Shown here in pieces: positions 1 through 9,519 of a stretch of 64,000 bases of DNA (position 1 is its first letter; each line of letters begins with the position of its first letter). A program made the position numbers and the translations under genes. This stretch comes from Firmicutes bacterium AF25-13AC (lineage in GTDB: Bacteria; Bacillota; Clostridia; Lachnospirales; Lachnospiraceae). The notes below the pieces were generated by a model. The model was not told the DNA's origin and did not search any database. It was given only the letters and a program-made list of their open reading frames with translations. The stretch spans positions 43,439 through 107,438 of the forward strand of contig QUFP01000013.1 in NCBI GenBank assembly GCA_003478935.1. The letters are read 5' to 3'.

Positions 1-1
1 T

Positions 2-94
2 GTTGTTAATATTGAAAAGAGTAATTTGAATAAGCGCATTCCGGCTTTTTTGAAGGCAAAATTTTTGAATAAAAAATATAGCGGCAGCTTTTAA
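2..94 (+). CDS. C-terminal end of an unidentified protein (truncated by window start)
   Basis: An open frame runs from the window edge for 30 codons to a TAA at 92-94. The tail is rich in lysine and asparagine and ends in YSGSF. It lies 27 bases before the first glycosyltransferase, on the same strand, so it is probably the preceding gene of the surface-polysaccharide cluster. Too little is visible to name a family. Confidence 0.45.
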   Translation, partial: VVNIEKSNLNKRIPAFLKAKFLNKKYSGSF

Positions 95-121
95 AACTGT
101 TAGCGGAAAAGAGAACAGCAA

Positions 122-1180
122 ATGAGATATAGTATTGTAATGCCAGTATATAATGTTCAAAATTATTTGAAGGACTCGGTGGCTGATATAAAAAAACAGT
201 CTTTTTCGGATTTTGAACTCATACTAGTAGATGATTGTGCAACTGATTCATCTGGAAAATTATGTGATGAGTTGGCGAAACGTGATAGCCGCATTCAGGT
301 TCTTCATCTTGCGAAGAATGGTGGGCTTAGCAATGCAAGAAATCAGGGAATGGCAGCAGCAAAAGGAGAATATATTCTGTTTCTTGATCCAGATGATCGA
401 TATGACGTAAGACTCTTGGAGCAAATCGAAAAGAGCCTTAAAAAAAATAGTGCTAAGGTTGTTTTGTTTGGTCTTACTGAGGAGTATTACGATCAAAATG
501 GCAAGATTGAGTATACGAAACAAATTACGCCGAAACAGGGATATTTTGATTCTGAGCAGAATGTTAGAGATCAGGTGTTGTCATTAGAGTGTCAGACATT
601 ATTTGGTTATGCATGGAACAAGGCATATCAGCTAACTTATTTAAGACAGATTGGTGTGCAGTTTAAGAAGATAACGATGATAGAGGATGTACTGTTCAAT
701 ATTGAAGTATTTAGAACAATTGATTCCTGTAATCAAATTGCAAAATCATTATATCGTTATGCGATTCGTAAAAAGGGTAGCTTGACAACGAAGTATCTTC
801 CAGATTATTTTGAACTGCATGAAAGACGTGTTGAGAGTATGTGTCAGCTTTACCAAGATTGGAATATGGAAACACCAGAAGAATTAAAGAGTCTAGGAAG
901 TATTTATTGCCGCTATTTTTTATCTGCACTGCAAAGAAACTGCAGCAGTGCGGCTAAGATGAGTCATTCAGGAAGAAAAAAATGGGTAAAGAAGCAGTTT
1001 ATGAGTTCTACTTATCAGAAATTGAAGGCATTTCTGCATCCTGATAATCGTTTGCTGAAATTGTTAGCTTGGGGTATTCGCACTGAAAAGGCTGAATTTT
1101 GCCTGATTATGGGACGTGGGATTTATATTGTAAAGGAAAAATGCCCTGGTATTTTTTCAAGATTAAAGCAAAATAGGTAA
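122..1180 (+). CDS. GT2-family glycosyltransferase
   Basis: A 352-residue family 2 (GT-A fold) glycosyltransferase, expected to move a sugar from a nucleotide donor onto a growing surface glycan at the inner face of the membrane. The start MRYSIVMPVYNVQNYL is the usual GT2 beginning. LVDDCATDSS near residue 35 is the nucleotide-binding loop, and FLDPDDRYD near residue 90 is the metal-binding DxD region, here as DPDD. No clear membrane segment is seen; the C-terminus is basic and may sit on the membrane. The next two genes are GT2 enzymes on the same strand with short gaps, so the three probably act in order on one polymer. Donor and acceptor cannot be read from the sequence. Confidence 0.9.
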   Translation: MRYSIVMPVYNVQNYLKDSVADIKKQSFSDFELILVDDCATDSSGKLCDELAKRDSRIQVLHLAKNGGLSNARNQGMAAAKGEYILFLDPDDRYDVRLLEQIEKSLKKNSAKVVLFGLTEEYYDQNGKIEYTKQITPKQGYFDSEQNVRDQVLSLECQTLFGYAWNKAYQLTYLRQIGVQFKKITMIEDVLFNIEVFRTIDSCNQIAKSLYRYAIRKKGSLTTKYLPDYFELHERRVESMCQLYQDWNMETPEELKSLGSIYCRYFLSALQRNCSSAAKMSHSGRKKWVKKQFMSSTYQKLKAFLHPDNRLLKLLAWGIRTEKAEFCLIMGRGIYIVKEKCPGIFSRLKQNR

Positions 1181-1239
1181 GACTTATTAAAGCCAGAGAC
1201 GGCAGGATTAAAAGTTGAGGAAGGAATAAATATATAAGA

Positions 1240-2334
1240 ATGGAGAAGCAAGCAAAAGTCAGCATTATCGTTCCTGTTTATAATGCGGAAGATTATATAA
1301 AAAAGTGTATTGGCAGTATATGTACACAGTCTGTGAGTGAACTTCAAATTATTCTTGTGGATGATGGGAGCACGGATAACAGTTTGGAAATCTGCAGGCA
1401 GCTGCAGAAAAATGATAATAGAATAGAGGTATTTCATCAGGAAAATCAGGGTGCATCTGCTGCAAGAAACAAAGGAATGCAGTTGGCAAATGCCGAGTGG
1501 GTTATGTTTGTTGACAGTGATGACTGGCTTGAAGAGAATGCAGTGCAGACACTTTGCGAAGAAGCATCTCATGCAGATAGTGATATAATAATGGGGATGA
1601 TTGTGAATAATTATTCTTTTTCAGATGAAGATGCCGCAGTAATGAAGAAAAAGGTATATCGTTATGATATGGCTAAATATCGCGTCGCTTTTTGGGGTGG
1701 CTGTACGATTGAACCACAGGTATTTGCATCAGTATTTCCAGAGAAGATGAAGCATTTGCCGTTTTTAGGAAGTCCATGCGCAAAAATTTATCGAAGAGAA
1801 CTTTTGCAGAAAAGCAATGCGGCATTTTTGGACAATATTCACTATGGAGAAGATACTCTATTTAATATGGAAGTGTTAAGTATGGCTAGAAGTGTTTATT
1901 ATGTGAGTGCTCCAGTATATCATTACCGTATGAGAGCAGGATCCCTTAGTACTGGAAAAATTGAAGATAAGTATAAACAATATATGGATTATGTGAAAGA
2001 ATCTGAAAATAGTATCCGCAGATTAAGAATCCCTCAATCAGAGGAATTTCTAACATATCGTTCACTAGATCTGGTCCAGATGATTTGGGAGCTTGCAGAG
2101 ATGTATGGAATGGCAATGAAGTCACTGCAGGAATTATCATCATATAAAAGGCTGCTAAAAAGCTTTTCAGAAAATATGGCATGCAAAAAAGCAATGGATC
2201 ATTTGAAATTAGAACAGCTTCCAGACAAAAAACATAAACTTATGGTGGCTGTATTAAAAAGAAGAATGTACGCTGTATCAATTTGTGCATGCGGACTTTT
2301 TTATAAAGTGTTTGCAAGCAAAAAACGTATATAA
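1240..2334 (+). CDS. GT2-family glycosyltransferase
   Basis: A 364-residue GT2 glycosyltransferase. VSIIVPVYNAEDYI opens the fold, LVDDGSTDNS binds the nucleotide, and FVDSDDWLEE near residue 90 supplies the DxD metal site. The middle region, with HYGEDTLFNMEV, matches the C-terminal half of capsule and EPS glycosyltransferases of the WcaA/EpsJ kind. It is a paralogue of the preceding gene (similar length and motif order). GAGGAAGG lies about 17 bases before the ATG, which is long, but no better in-frame start exists because a stop lies just upstream. Likely role: sequential sugar addition to a surface polysaccharide. Linkage unknown. Confidence 0.9.
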   Translation: MEKQAKVSIIVPVYNAEDYIKKCIGSICTQSVSELQIILVDDGSTDNSLEICRQLQKNDNRIEVFHQENQGASAARNKGMQLANAEWVMFVDSDDWLEENAVQTLCEEASHADSDIIMGMIVNNYSFSDEDAAVMKKKVYRYDMAKYRVAFWGGCTIEPQVFASVFPEKMKHLPFLGSPCAKIYRRELLQKSNAAFLDNIHYGEDTLFNMEVLSMARSVYYVSAPVYHYRMRAGSLSTGKIEDKYKQYMDYVKESENSIRRLRIPQSEEFLTYRSLDLVQMIWELAEMYGMAMKSLQELSSYKRLLKSFSENMACKKAMDHLKLEQLPDKKHKLMVAVLKRRMYAVSICACGLFYKVFASKKRI

Positions 2335-2363
2335 AAAAATAGAGGAGTAATATAAGCATAAAC

Positions 2364-3350
2364 ATGGAAAAAATATTGACATTTTCAATAGCTGCATATA
2401 ATGTAGAAAAATATTTGGACAAATTACTGAAAACAATCATTTGTGTTCCTAACAATGAAATGGTTGAGGTATTGGTTGTTAATGATGGATCTAAGGATAG
2501 TACTGCTCAGATAGCAAAGGAATATGAGAAAAATTATGCTGGAGTTGTGCGTCTGATAGACAAAGAGAATGGTGGTCATGGATCCACTATTAACAGAGGA
2601 ATAAAAGAAGCAAAGGGAAAGTATTTCAAGGCAATTGATGGTGATGACTGGGTAGATAGTGAGGCGCTTGAAAAATTGTTAAATGATCTGACACAAATTG
2701 ACAGCGATCTTGTTCTGATGGATTATAAGACATGTTATGAGGGTGGTGATGATGTCCTAGAGAAGACAGCGAAGCTTGAACCACAAAAGACAATTGATTT
2801 TGAAAGCGTAATTTCAACAATTGATTATATGAGATATCATGCAGTTATTTATAGGACACAGATGCTTCAAAAAAATAAAATTCGTTTAGATGAGCATTGT
2901 TTCTATGTGGATTCGGAGTTTATGCTGTTTACAATTCCATTTATCAAAACTATTACTTATGTACCATATCCATTGTACTGTTATCGCATTGGTTTAGGAG
3001 AACAGTCTGTAAGTGCGGCAGGACGCAGAAAACATATTACAGATGGAGATCGAGTAGAAGAAAGACTTTTGAAGTTTTATCGAAAGCTTCCTGAAAATAT
3101 TTCACAGGGAAGAAAAGAGTATATTGAAAATGGAATAGCAGCTCATTGTACATTCCATATTAATTCGTTAATGATGTGCGAGGAAAGTAAAGAAAATAAG
3201 AAAAAGATTATTGAGTGTGATAAGAAAGTTAAAAGAACGTCAGTTCAAATTTACAATGATATGAATAGAATGTCACGTACAGTTGTTATGTTAAGACGCA
3301 CATTTTATCTTTCTTATACGTTTTTACAACGATATAAAGAAAAAAAATAA
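2364..3350 (+). CDS. GT2-family glycosyltransferase
   Basis: A 328-residue GT2 glycosyltransferase starting MEKILTFSIAAYNVEKYL. VVNDGSKDST is the nucleotide-binding loop and IDGDDWVDS near residue 90 the DxD site. The NGGHGSTINRGI segment fits the subgroup found in Firmicutes surface-glycan clusters. It follows the previous gene by 29 bases in the same direction, consistent with one operon. GAGGAG sits 16 bases upstream of the ATG, an unusually long gap. The C-terminus is lysine-rich. The donor sugar cannot be predicted. Confidence 0.9.
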   Translation: MEKILTFSIAAYNVEKYLDKLLKTIICVPNNEMVEVLVVNDGSKDSTAQIAKEYEKNYAGVVRLIDKENGGHGSTINRGIKEAKGKYFKAIDGDDWVDSEALEKLLNDLTQIDSDLVLMDYKTCYEGGDDVLEKTAKLEPQKTIDFESVISTIDYMRYHAVIYRTQMLQKNKIRLDEHCFYVDSEFMLFTIPFIKTITYVPYPLYCYRIGLGEQSVSAAGRRKHITDGDRVEERLLKFYRKLPENISQGRKEYIENGIAAHCTFHINSLMMCEESKENKKKIIECDKKVKRTSVQIYNDMNRMSRTVVMLRRTFYLSYTFLQRYKEKK

Positions 3351-3432
3351 CGAATAATTAAAAATATTTCGGTAAATAGTGTATAAATTCACATACAAAA
3401 ATGCTAGAATTATAGACAAATGGAGTTTGCTT

Positions 3433-4965
3433 ATGCAAAATATAAAAATACAGGAAGACGATAAAAGGCAAGGGGATGATTGCAAGAAAAAATCGAATGT
3501 GAAAAAGCATTGTGGGAGATTGTTAAAGGTAGTGGTATTCGTATTGATGATTGCGATTGCTGCAGGAAATTTGGGAGAAGTGCTTGCCTATAAGCATGAT
3601 GAATACGACGCGAACAATTACTTTGACTTTGATTATTTGTATGATCTTCCAAAAGATTCATTAGATGTGGTTTATCTAGGGACGAGCCAGTTTCATATGG
3701 GAATTACACCACTTGAGATTTGGAAAAAATATGGAATTACTGGAGCAAATTTTACTTCGTCAGCGAATCGTGCCTGGTTGGCTTATTATATGTTGGAGGA
3801 AATATTAAAATACCAGAATCCAAAGGTTGTTGTGATGGATGCAGCGCTGATACGCGGAGGCAATAATAATGTTGTGGGAAATAGAAGAATCATTAGCCAG
3901 TTTCGATTTTCTCCATTAAAACTAGAGGCATTATATAATTGTCTGGAATTAAAGGGAAAGTCAATTGATGAAATGATAAATATTTCTTCTGAATTTTTTG
4001 CCTACCATGATAGATGGGATAGTTTAACCCAGTATGATTTCGCTGATGATGTATCCTCATATGCGTATCAGAAAGGATATTTGTTATCAACTTCTTCTAC
4101 ACCACATTCCAATATTGATTATGAAGAATATCATACACCAGTGATTTTTAAAATAGAAGAGCAAACCAAGCTCTATATGGAAAAAATTAAAAAACTTTGT
4201 GATGAAAAAGAAATTGAAATTATGGTTACAAAGCTTCCAAGCGAAATGTGGAATCCAACTTATTCTAAAATCGTAGAAGACTGGGCAGATGAGAATCAAG
4301 CACTTTTCTTAGATATGACGCAAAAAAAGATTCTTCGCAAGATGAATTTTGATCTGGAAAAAGATTATCTTGATTTTAACCATATAAATTATTCAGGTGC
4401 AGAGCTTGTTTCTGATTATCTGGGAAGCTATTTGACTGAAAATTATGAGTTTGATGAAAAATCTGAGGAAATTGAGGCAGCATGGGATGCAGATTATAAA
4501 AAGTATGAAGACTATCGATCTACTTATATGTTGAAATTGGCAAACAACCTTACCGATTTTATTGAACTTGCAAAACAACCAGATTACGTCATCTGCTTTA
4601 GCATTAAGGATGAGGCAACGCAGGGGCTTACGGATCAGGAATTGGAAGAGTTACAAAGCTTAGGAATCAATATTGACTTTGCACAAAATTATCGTGGAAG
4701 TATGGTTGCGATCGTCGATAATGGGGAGACTGTGATTCAAAACTTTGGACAGGAAGAACAGATCTGCGAATATCATCCTTACGAAAATCTTGAAATTGAA
4801 ATGATCAGCAAAGGTTATAATGCTGGCAACCAATCAAGTATCGTAATTAATGGCCAAGAATATTCAAAAAATCTGCGAGGGATGAATGTAGTTGTCTATG
4901 ACAAGAAAAAGAATGAAGTCATCTGTAGTAGTGTATTTGATACATGGACAATAGAAGGCGAATAA
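3433..4965 (+). CDS. SGNH/DltD-like membrane-anchored protein (partner of MBOAT)
   Basis: About 510 residues. An in-frame GTG lies 54 bases upstream, but the ATG at 3433 is preceded by GGAG at a 7-base gap and is the better start. A lysine-rich N-terminus is followed by one hydrophobic segment (roughly residues 31-51), so the rest should face outside. The globular part has an SGNH-hydrolase layout: GTSQFHMG with the nucleophile-type Ser85, and a late D-x-x-H pair, Asp314 and His317, in DFNHINYSGA. In DltD, AlgX/AlgJ and PatB such proteins work beside an MBOAT protein to pass acyl groups onto an extracytoplasmic polymer, and the next gene here is an MBOAT. The last ~130 residues form an extra domain I do not recognise. 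Acyl acceptor unknown. Confidence 0.75.
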   Translation: MQNIKIQEDDKRQGDDCKKKSNVKKHCGRLLKVVVFVLMIAIAAGNLGEVLAYKHDEYDANNYFDFDYLYDLPKDSLDVVYLGTSQFHMGITPLEIWKKYGITGANFTSSANRAWLAYYMLEEILKYQNPKVVVMDAALIRGGNNNVVGNRRIISQFRFSPLKLEALYNCLELKGKSIDEMINISSEFFAYHDRWDSLTQYDFADDVSSYAYQKGYLLSTSSTPHSNIDYEEYHTPVIFKIEEQTKLYMEKIKKLCDEKEIEIMVTKLPSEMWNPTYSKIVEDWADENQALFLDMTQKKILRKMNFDLEKDYLDFNHINYSGAELVSDYLGSYLTENYEFDEKSEEIEAAWDADYKKYEDYRSTYMLKLANNLTDFIELAKQPDYVICFSIKDEATQGLTDQELEELQSLGINIDFAQNYRGSMVAIVDNGETVIQNFGQEEQICEYHPYENLEIEMISKGYNAGNQSSIVINGQEYSKNLRGMNVVVYDKKKNEVICSSVFDTWTIEGE

Positions 4966-5007
4966 AAAGATAGGTAGTTTTGAATAATACGAAAGAAAGT
5001 GGAAAAA

Positions 5008-6597
5008 ATGGCTTTTCATTCATTTGAGTTTTTGTTTTTTTTGGGAGCAGTATTAATTGTTTATTATATTCTTCCAGGTGTATGTAGAAGATGGGTGTTG
5101 CTAGGGGCAAATCTTCTATTCTATTTATATGTAGGATGGGAAAAACTAATTTTTTTTGTCGTAACATCGCTGATAGCATATTGTTGTTCTGTTTTTATGG
5201 GAAAGCAATATGAAAAAATGCAGGAAAAAATTCGAACAGAGGAGATAAAAGGAAAGGAAAAATCACTTCTTCAGACAAAGTATAAGAAAATATGCAAAAA
5301 ACCTCTTATCGCTAGTGTTATGGTGATTCTTGGTGTATTGATCTATTGTAAGTATACCAATATGTTGATTGACTTTATCAATCAGGTGTGTGATCTTGCA
5401 CAGGGCAGCCAGATTAATTCGGTGAAGGTGATTGTGCCACTAGGTATTTCCTATTATACATTTTCATCAGTGGGATATTTGCTTGATATTTATTGGAGAA
5501 AGAAAAAGTATGAAAAAAATTATATTGACTTTTTTGTAAGTATGAGCTTTTTTCCACAGATGGTTCAAGGACCAATTGCCCGTTATCCAAAGGTGATTGA
5601 GCAGGTAAAACAGTTAAAAGGCTTTGGATATCAGCGCTTTTGTATGGCACTTCAGCTTATGCTGTGGGGATATTTTAAGAAAATGGTAATAGCAGACCGT
5701 ATGTCTGTATTTGTAAATCAAATTTTTGGACATATCGGATATTATCGTGGACTTGTTTTTGTTGTAGCGCTTGCAGGAAGTGCAGTACAGTTGTACGCAG
5801 ATTTCTCAGGATGTATGGATATTGTAGAGGGTGTTGCTGAGTTGTTTGGCATCACACTTGATAAAAATTTTGACCTTCCATTTTCTTCTCAAAGCACTGC
5901 AGAATTTTGGAGAAGATGGCACATCACGCTGGGTGCATGGTTTAAAGATTATGTTTTTTTCCCAATGTCTACATCCAGCTTTAATATCAAAATAAGCCGA
6001 TTCTTTAAAAACAAGTTTGGAACACGGGCAGGAAAGACGGTGACGTCAATTATTCCGTTGATTGTGGTTTGGCTTCTAACTGGAATTTGGCACGGTACTG
6101 GAATGAATTATGTTGTATGGGGATGTTACTATGGCTTGATTATTATTTTGTCATCTGTTTTTCAGCCAGAGTTAAAAAAAGTAACTTCTTTTCTCCGAAT
6201 TGACACAGAAACAATCGGCTGGAAGTATTTTTGCCGATTCCGTACATTTATAATTTTTTGCGGAGGGCGCCTTTTAACAGTACCAGGATCACTTGAGAAT
6301 ACGGGTTTGGTCATTAAAAATGTATTCGCGCAATGGAATCCGTGGATTTTCTTTGATGGAACATTGTTTGGATTTGGATTAAATGCACCAAATGTATGGC
6401 TGCTTTTATTGTCAATTGGAGTATTGGGTTTCGTGAGTCATTTACATGCAAAGAATATAAAAATTCGCGAGACCATTGCAAAGCAGCATATTGTAGTGAG
6501 ATGGGTCATCTATATTCTTGCTATTTTTGCAGTATTAGTGCTGGGTATGTATGGTGCAAATTATCACGGAAATGAATTTATCTATGCAGGTTATTAA
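5008..6597 (+). CDS. MBOAT-family O-acyltransferase (AlgI/DltB-like)
   Basis: About 530 residues, polytopic, starting MAFHSFEFLFFLGAVL, a typical MBOAT beginning. A GTG nine bases upstream is in frame, but the ATG at 5008 matches the family start better. The membrane-embedded active site is visible: FWRRWHITLGAWFKDYVF with His305, and GIWHGTGMNYVVWG with the invariant His362. MBOAT proteins of this class carry acyl groups across the membrane onto polysaccharides (AlgI) or teichoic acids (DltB). It lies 42 bases after the SGNH partner gene. The candidate acyl donor is the carrier protein and ligase at 10810-13139. It could instead use acyl-CoA directly, as AlgI is thought to. Confidence 0.9.
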   Translation: MAFHSFEFLFFLGAVLIVYYILPGVCRRWVLLGANLLFYLYVGWEKLIFFVVTSLIAYCCSVFMGKQYEKMQEKIRTEEIKGKEKSLLQTKYKKICKKPLIASVMVILGVLIYCKYTNMLIDFINQVCDLAQGSQINSVKVIVPLGISYYTFSSVGYLLDIYWRKKKYEKNYIDFFVSMSFFPQMVQGPIARYPKVIEQVKQLKGFGYQRFCMALQLMLWGYFKKMVIADRMSVFVNQIFGHIGYYRGLVFVVALAGSAVQLYADFSGCMDIVEGVAELFGITLDKNFDLPFSSQSTAEFWRRWHITLGAWFKDYVFFPMSTSSFNIKISRFFKNKFGTRAGKTVTSIIPLIVVWLLTGIWHGTGMNYVVWGCYYGLIIILSSVFQPELKKVTSFLRIDTETIGWKYFCRFRTFIIFCGGRLLTVPGSLENTGLVIKNVFAQWNPWIFFDGTLFGFGLNAPNVWLLLLSIGVLGFVSHLHAKNIKIRETIAKQHIVVRWVIYILAIFAVLVLGMYGANYHGNEFIYAGY

Positions 6598-6656
6598 GTG
6601 TATGGTTTGAACGAAATCGTACATGAAAAAATACAAAGAAAGATTGGAGAGAGGAT

Positions 6657-7598
6657 ATGGACAAGATAGCAGTTTTAATTCCTTGTTATAACGAGGAAAA
6701 GACAATTCAAAAAGTTGTTACGGACTGGAAAAAAGAATTACCAGAAGCAGTAATATATGTTTATGATAACAACTCCAGTGATAAAACAGCTGAGATTGCG
6801 AAGAACGCAGGGGCAGTAGTGAGACATGAATATCGTCAGGGAAAGGGAAATGTCATCAGAAGTATGTTTCGTGAGATCGATGCAGAATGCTATCTGATGA
6901 TTGACGGAGACGATACCTATCCTGCGGAATATGGAAGAAAAATGGTTAATTTGGTACTTGAAAAGCAGGTAGACATGGTTGTGGGAGATCGACTGTCATC
7001 TACATATTTCGAACAAAATAAACGACCATTTCATAATTTTGGAAATAGTCTTGTGAGAGCTAGTATCAATCGATTGTTTAAAAGTAATATAAGAGACATT
7101 ATGACTGGATACAGAGCATTTAGTTATGCCTTTGCAAAAACTTTCCCAGTTCTTTCAAAAGGCTTTGAAATTGAAACAGAAATGAGTATACATGCGGTTG
7201 ATAAGAATATGTTAATCGAAAATGTAATCATTGACTACAGAGATCGACCAGAGGGCAGTGAATCAAAATTAAATACCTATTCAGATGGATTAAAGGTGTT
7301 AAAAACAATTGGAAGATTATATAAGAACTATAAACCATTACAGTTTTTTTGTGGTCTTGCGGCTCTGCTTTTGGTGATTGCAGCCTGTATGTTTGTGCCG
7401 ATTTTAGTAAAGTTTATCAATACAGGGTTGGTACCGAACTTACCGACATTGATTGTAAGCGGTTTTGTAGCCTTAGCAGCAATTGTTTCATTTTTCTCAG
7501 GAATGATTTTGAGTACGATTGCGGAAAAGAGTAGGCAGCAGTTTGAGTTCAATCTTAATTTGATAGAACTTTATAAGAAGAATGGAAAAAATAAATGA
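6657..7598 (+). CDS. GT2 polyprenyl-phosphate sugar transferase (DPM1/GtrB-like) with two C-terminal membrane helices
   Basis: 313 residues. The N-terminal 220 residues are a GT2 domain of the dolichol-phosphate mannosyltransferase kind: IAVLIPCYNEEKTI, DNNSSDKT and MIDGDDTYP (DxD). Two hydrophobic helices follow at about residues 231-253 and 267-290, as in GtrB and the type II/III DPM enzymes. It should transfer a sugar from a nucleotide donor to undecaprenyl phosphate on the cytoplasmic face. Its stop overlaps the start of the next gene by four bases (ATGA), so the two are translationally coupled. A lipid-linked sugar maker next to a large multi-spanning protein fits a three-component side-chain glycosylation system. 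Confidence 0.88.
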   Translation: MDKIAVLIPCYNEEKTIQKVVTDWKKELPEAVIYVYDNNSSDKTAEIAKNAGAVVRHEYRQGKGNVIRSMFREIDAECYLMIDGDDTYPAEYGRKMVNLVLEKQVDMVVGDRLSSTYFEQNKRPFHNFGNSLVRASINRLFKSNIRDIMTGYRAFSYAFAKTFPVLSKGFEIETEMSIHAVDKNMLIENVIIDYRDRPEGSESKLNTYSDGLKVLKTIGRLYKNYKPLQFFCGLAALLLVIAACMFVPILVKFINTGLVPNLPTLIVSGFVALAAIVSFFSGMILSTIAEKSRQQFEFNLNLIELYKKNGKNK

Positions 7599-9451
7599 AA
7601 AGTATAAGGTTAATAGATGGGAAAAAGTTAACGGTAAAAATACTTTCTTTCGTTAGCGCATGTATGGCAACTTTGGGATTAGCAGTTACATTGGGTTCTG
7701 CCGGGCAGAACAAGTTGCTTCAGGGAGAGTTGTTTTTCATTCCGATTTGCGTTATTTGGTATGTTTTGTATAAAAAACGATATATGCGTAAGCATACAGT
7801 TCCTTTCTACATCTTTACAATTGTATTTTCGCTCCTCTTTTCTTCTTCCTTTATATTAGGAATATACTTAGACCAAAATCGATTGGGAGGAACATTTCAC
7901 ATAATCGTTAAGTCTATTTTACTTACAACATTTTGGTATCCGCTGATAGCGTTTTTGACAGATTGGATAGAAAACGGATCCGAAAAGTATGTAACTAGTT
8001 TACAGATGGAGAAGAAAAAACTGTATATTTGCTTTTTTCTTGTTGCTGTCATATGGTTTATTGGATGGCTTGCCTTGTTTCCGGGAGTATATGGTATTGA
8101 TGCGCCAACTTGGTATGAAATGTGGAGTCAAACGGATGCTCCTGTGTCTTCCCAATGGTCTGTTTTAATAAGTGGCCTATTTTATTTCTTTACATCACTG
8201 GGGGTTCGCTATTTCGACAGCCCAGAAATTGGATTTGGAATTTATAGTTTCCTTCAAATGACCTTTGTTTTATTTGTAGTGTGGAAGATTCTTTTGTTTT
8301 TAAACGAAAGATTGGGAAAAAAAGCAGTTATTGTTGGTGCTATCTTTTTTGCCTTTGTTCCGACTCATATGATTATGGCAGTCTCTGCTGCTCAGGATGC
8401 ACTATTTGCCGCTTGTTTTGCGATGTGTTGTATCGAACTATTTCACATATTTGAGAAGCCAGATGAATATTGGAAAGAGAAAAGAAATATTGCTCGATTC
8501 TTATTTTGGATGTCTCTGATGTGTATCATTCGAAACAATGGACTCTATGCAATTTTTGTTATGGCGGTATTGGCAGTCTTTTTTTTGAAGCACAGCACAA
8601 AGTTTTTCTTTGGCTCAATTGCTATTGTAACGATCATTGTGTTTCTGTATCAAGGACCTGTTTACAATCTGCTGCATGTGCAAAAAGGAACTGCGATTCG
8701 AGAAATGCTTAGTATACCGCTTGAACAAATGGCTGCTGCATATAACTATGATGATAGTCTTTCTGATTCTTTAAAAGAACAGATGGAACAATATGTGAGC
8801 GAAGAAAATATGTATAAATATGCATTAAAGAATTCTGATCCGATAAAGAATAATTTTAATGTGGAAAAGCTTAATGAAAGCCCAGTCGACTTTGTAAAAT
8901 TATATTTTCAAGTTGGGATTGCAGCACCGAAATCTTATATTTATGGAGCATTGATGCAAACATATGGATTATGGTATGCGGATAAAGAATATCCAGATGC
9001 ATTGATATGGCATCCATATATCAATTATATTTGTATTGATGCAAAACAGATTTGGGGAGAAAATGCATTAGAGATAAAGCGAGAAAGCCTTTTTCCAGCA
9101 TATGAGAGAGTTCTTAGAAAATTATTTGGATATGGAGAGGACACATCTGGATATGGTGGTAGTCTTCAAACTGATTTTGTAAATATTCCTTTCTTATCTA
9201 CAGCATGTAGAATGGGAACTTATTTTTGGATTGTTATATATATTGCAGGATATGGACTCTATAAGAAGTGGAAAGAACAATATTTAATTGTGCTATTGGC
9301 AATTGGATTAACACTGACTGTGTTGTTGAGCCCTTTAATGTATTATCGATATTATGCACCAGTTATTTTCTCAATGCCAGTTATTCTTACCTTATTGTTC
9401 AGGTCAAAGAAGAACAATGAAAGTACGATACCGCAGGAGGATGCTCTTTAA
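7595..9451 (+). CDS. Large polytopic membrane protein, DUF6020-like, candidate GT-C glycosyltransferase
   Basis: 618 residues with about a dozen hydrophobic segments and one large hydrophilic loop near residues 380-510. The early motif FPGVYGIDAPTWYEMW resembles the conserved 'PGxxxxDxxxxW' loop of DUF6020 proteins, which look like GT-C glycosyltransferases using lipid-linked sugars; the Asp there is the likely catalytic position. The ATG overlaps the preceding lipid-sugar synthase stop by four bases, so the pair is coupled: the first makes the lipid-phosphate sugar, this protein probably uses it outside the membrane. The family is poorly characterised, so function is inferred from fold-like features and context. 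A strong terminator follows. Confidence 0.7.
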   Translation: MKSIRLIDGKKLTVKILSFVSACMATLGLAVTLGSAGQNKLLQGELFFIPICVIWYVLYKKRYMRKHTVPFYIFTIVFSLLFSSSFILGIYLDQNRLGGTFHIIVKSILLTTFWYPLIAFLTDWIENGSEKYVTSLQMEKKKLYICFFLVAVIWFIGWLALFPGVYGIDAPTWYEMWSQTDAPVSSQWSVLISGLFYFFTSLGVRYFDSPEIGFGIYSFLQMTFVLFVVWKILLFLNERLGKKAVIVGAIFFAFVPTHMIMAVSAAQDALFAACFAMCCIELFHIFEKPDEYWKEKRNIARFLFWMSLMCIIRNNGLYAIFVMAVLAVFFLKHSTKFFFGSIAIVTIIVFLYQGPVYNLLHVQKGTAIREMLSIPLEQMAAAYNYDDSLSDSLKEQMEQYVSEENMYKYALKNSDPIKNNFNVEKLNESPVDFVKLYFQVGIAAPKSYIYGALMQTYGLWYADKEYPDALIWHPYINYICIDAKQIWGENALEIKRESLFPAYERVLRKLFGYGEDTSGYGGSLQTDFVNIPFLSTACRMGTYFWIVIYIAGYGLYKKWKEQYLIVLLAIGLTLTVLLSPLMYYRYYAPVIFSMPVILTLLFRSKKNNESTIPQEDAL

Positions 9452-9462
9452 AAAATTTCAAT

Positions 9463-9506
9463 AAAACAGATGCTATTTACAAGAGTTTGAAAATAGCATC
9501 TGTTTT
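9463..9506. terminator. Bidirectional rho-independent terminator
   Basis: Perfect 16-bp stem: AAAACAGATGCTATTT at 9463-9478 pairs with 9491-9506, loop of 12 bases. T and A runs on the two sides let it serve both strands. It separates the glycan operon from the convergent acyltransferase gene. Confidence 0.95.
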
Positions 9507-9519
9507 TGCATGGGCAGGT

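Noticed and set aside
3379..3432. Upstream GTG start for the SGNH protein
   Set aside because: It lacks a ribosome binding site, whereas the ATG at 3433 has GGAG at a 7-base gap.
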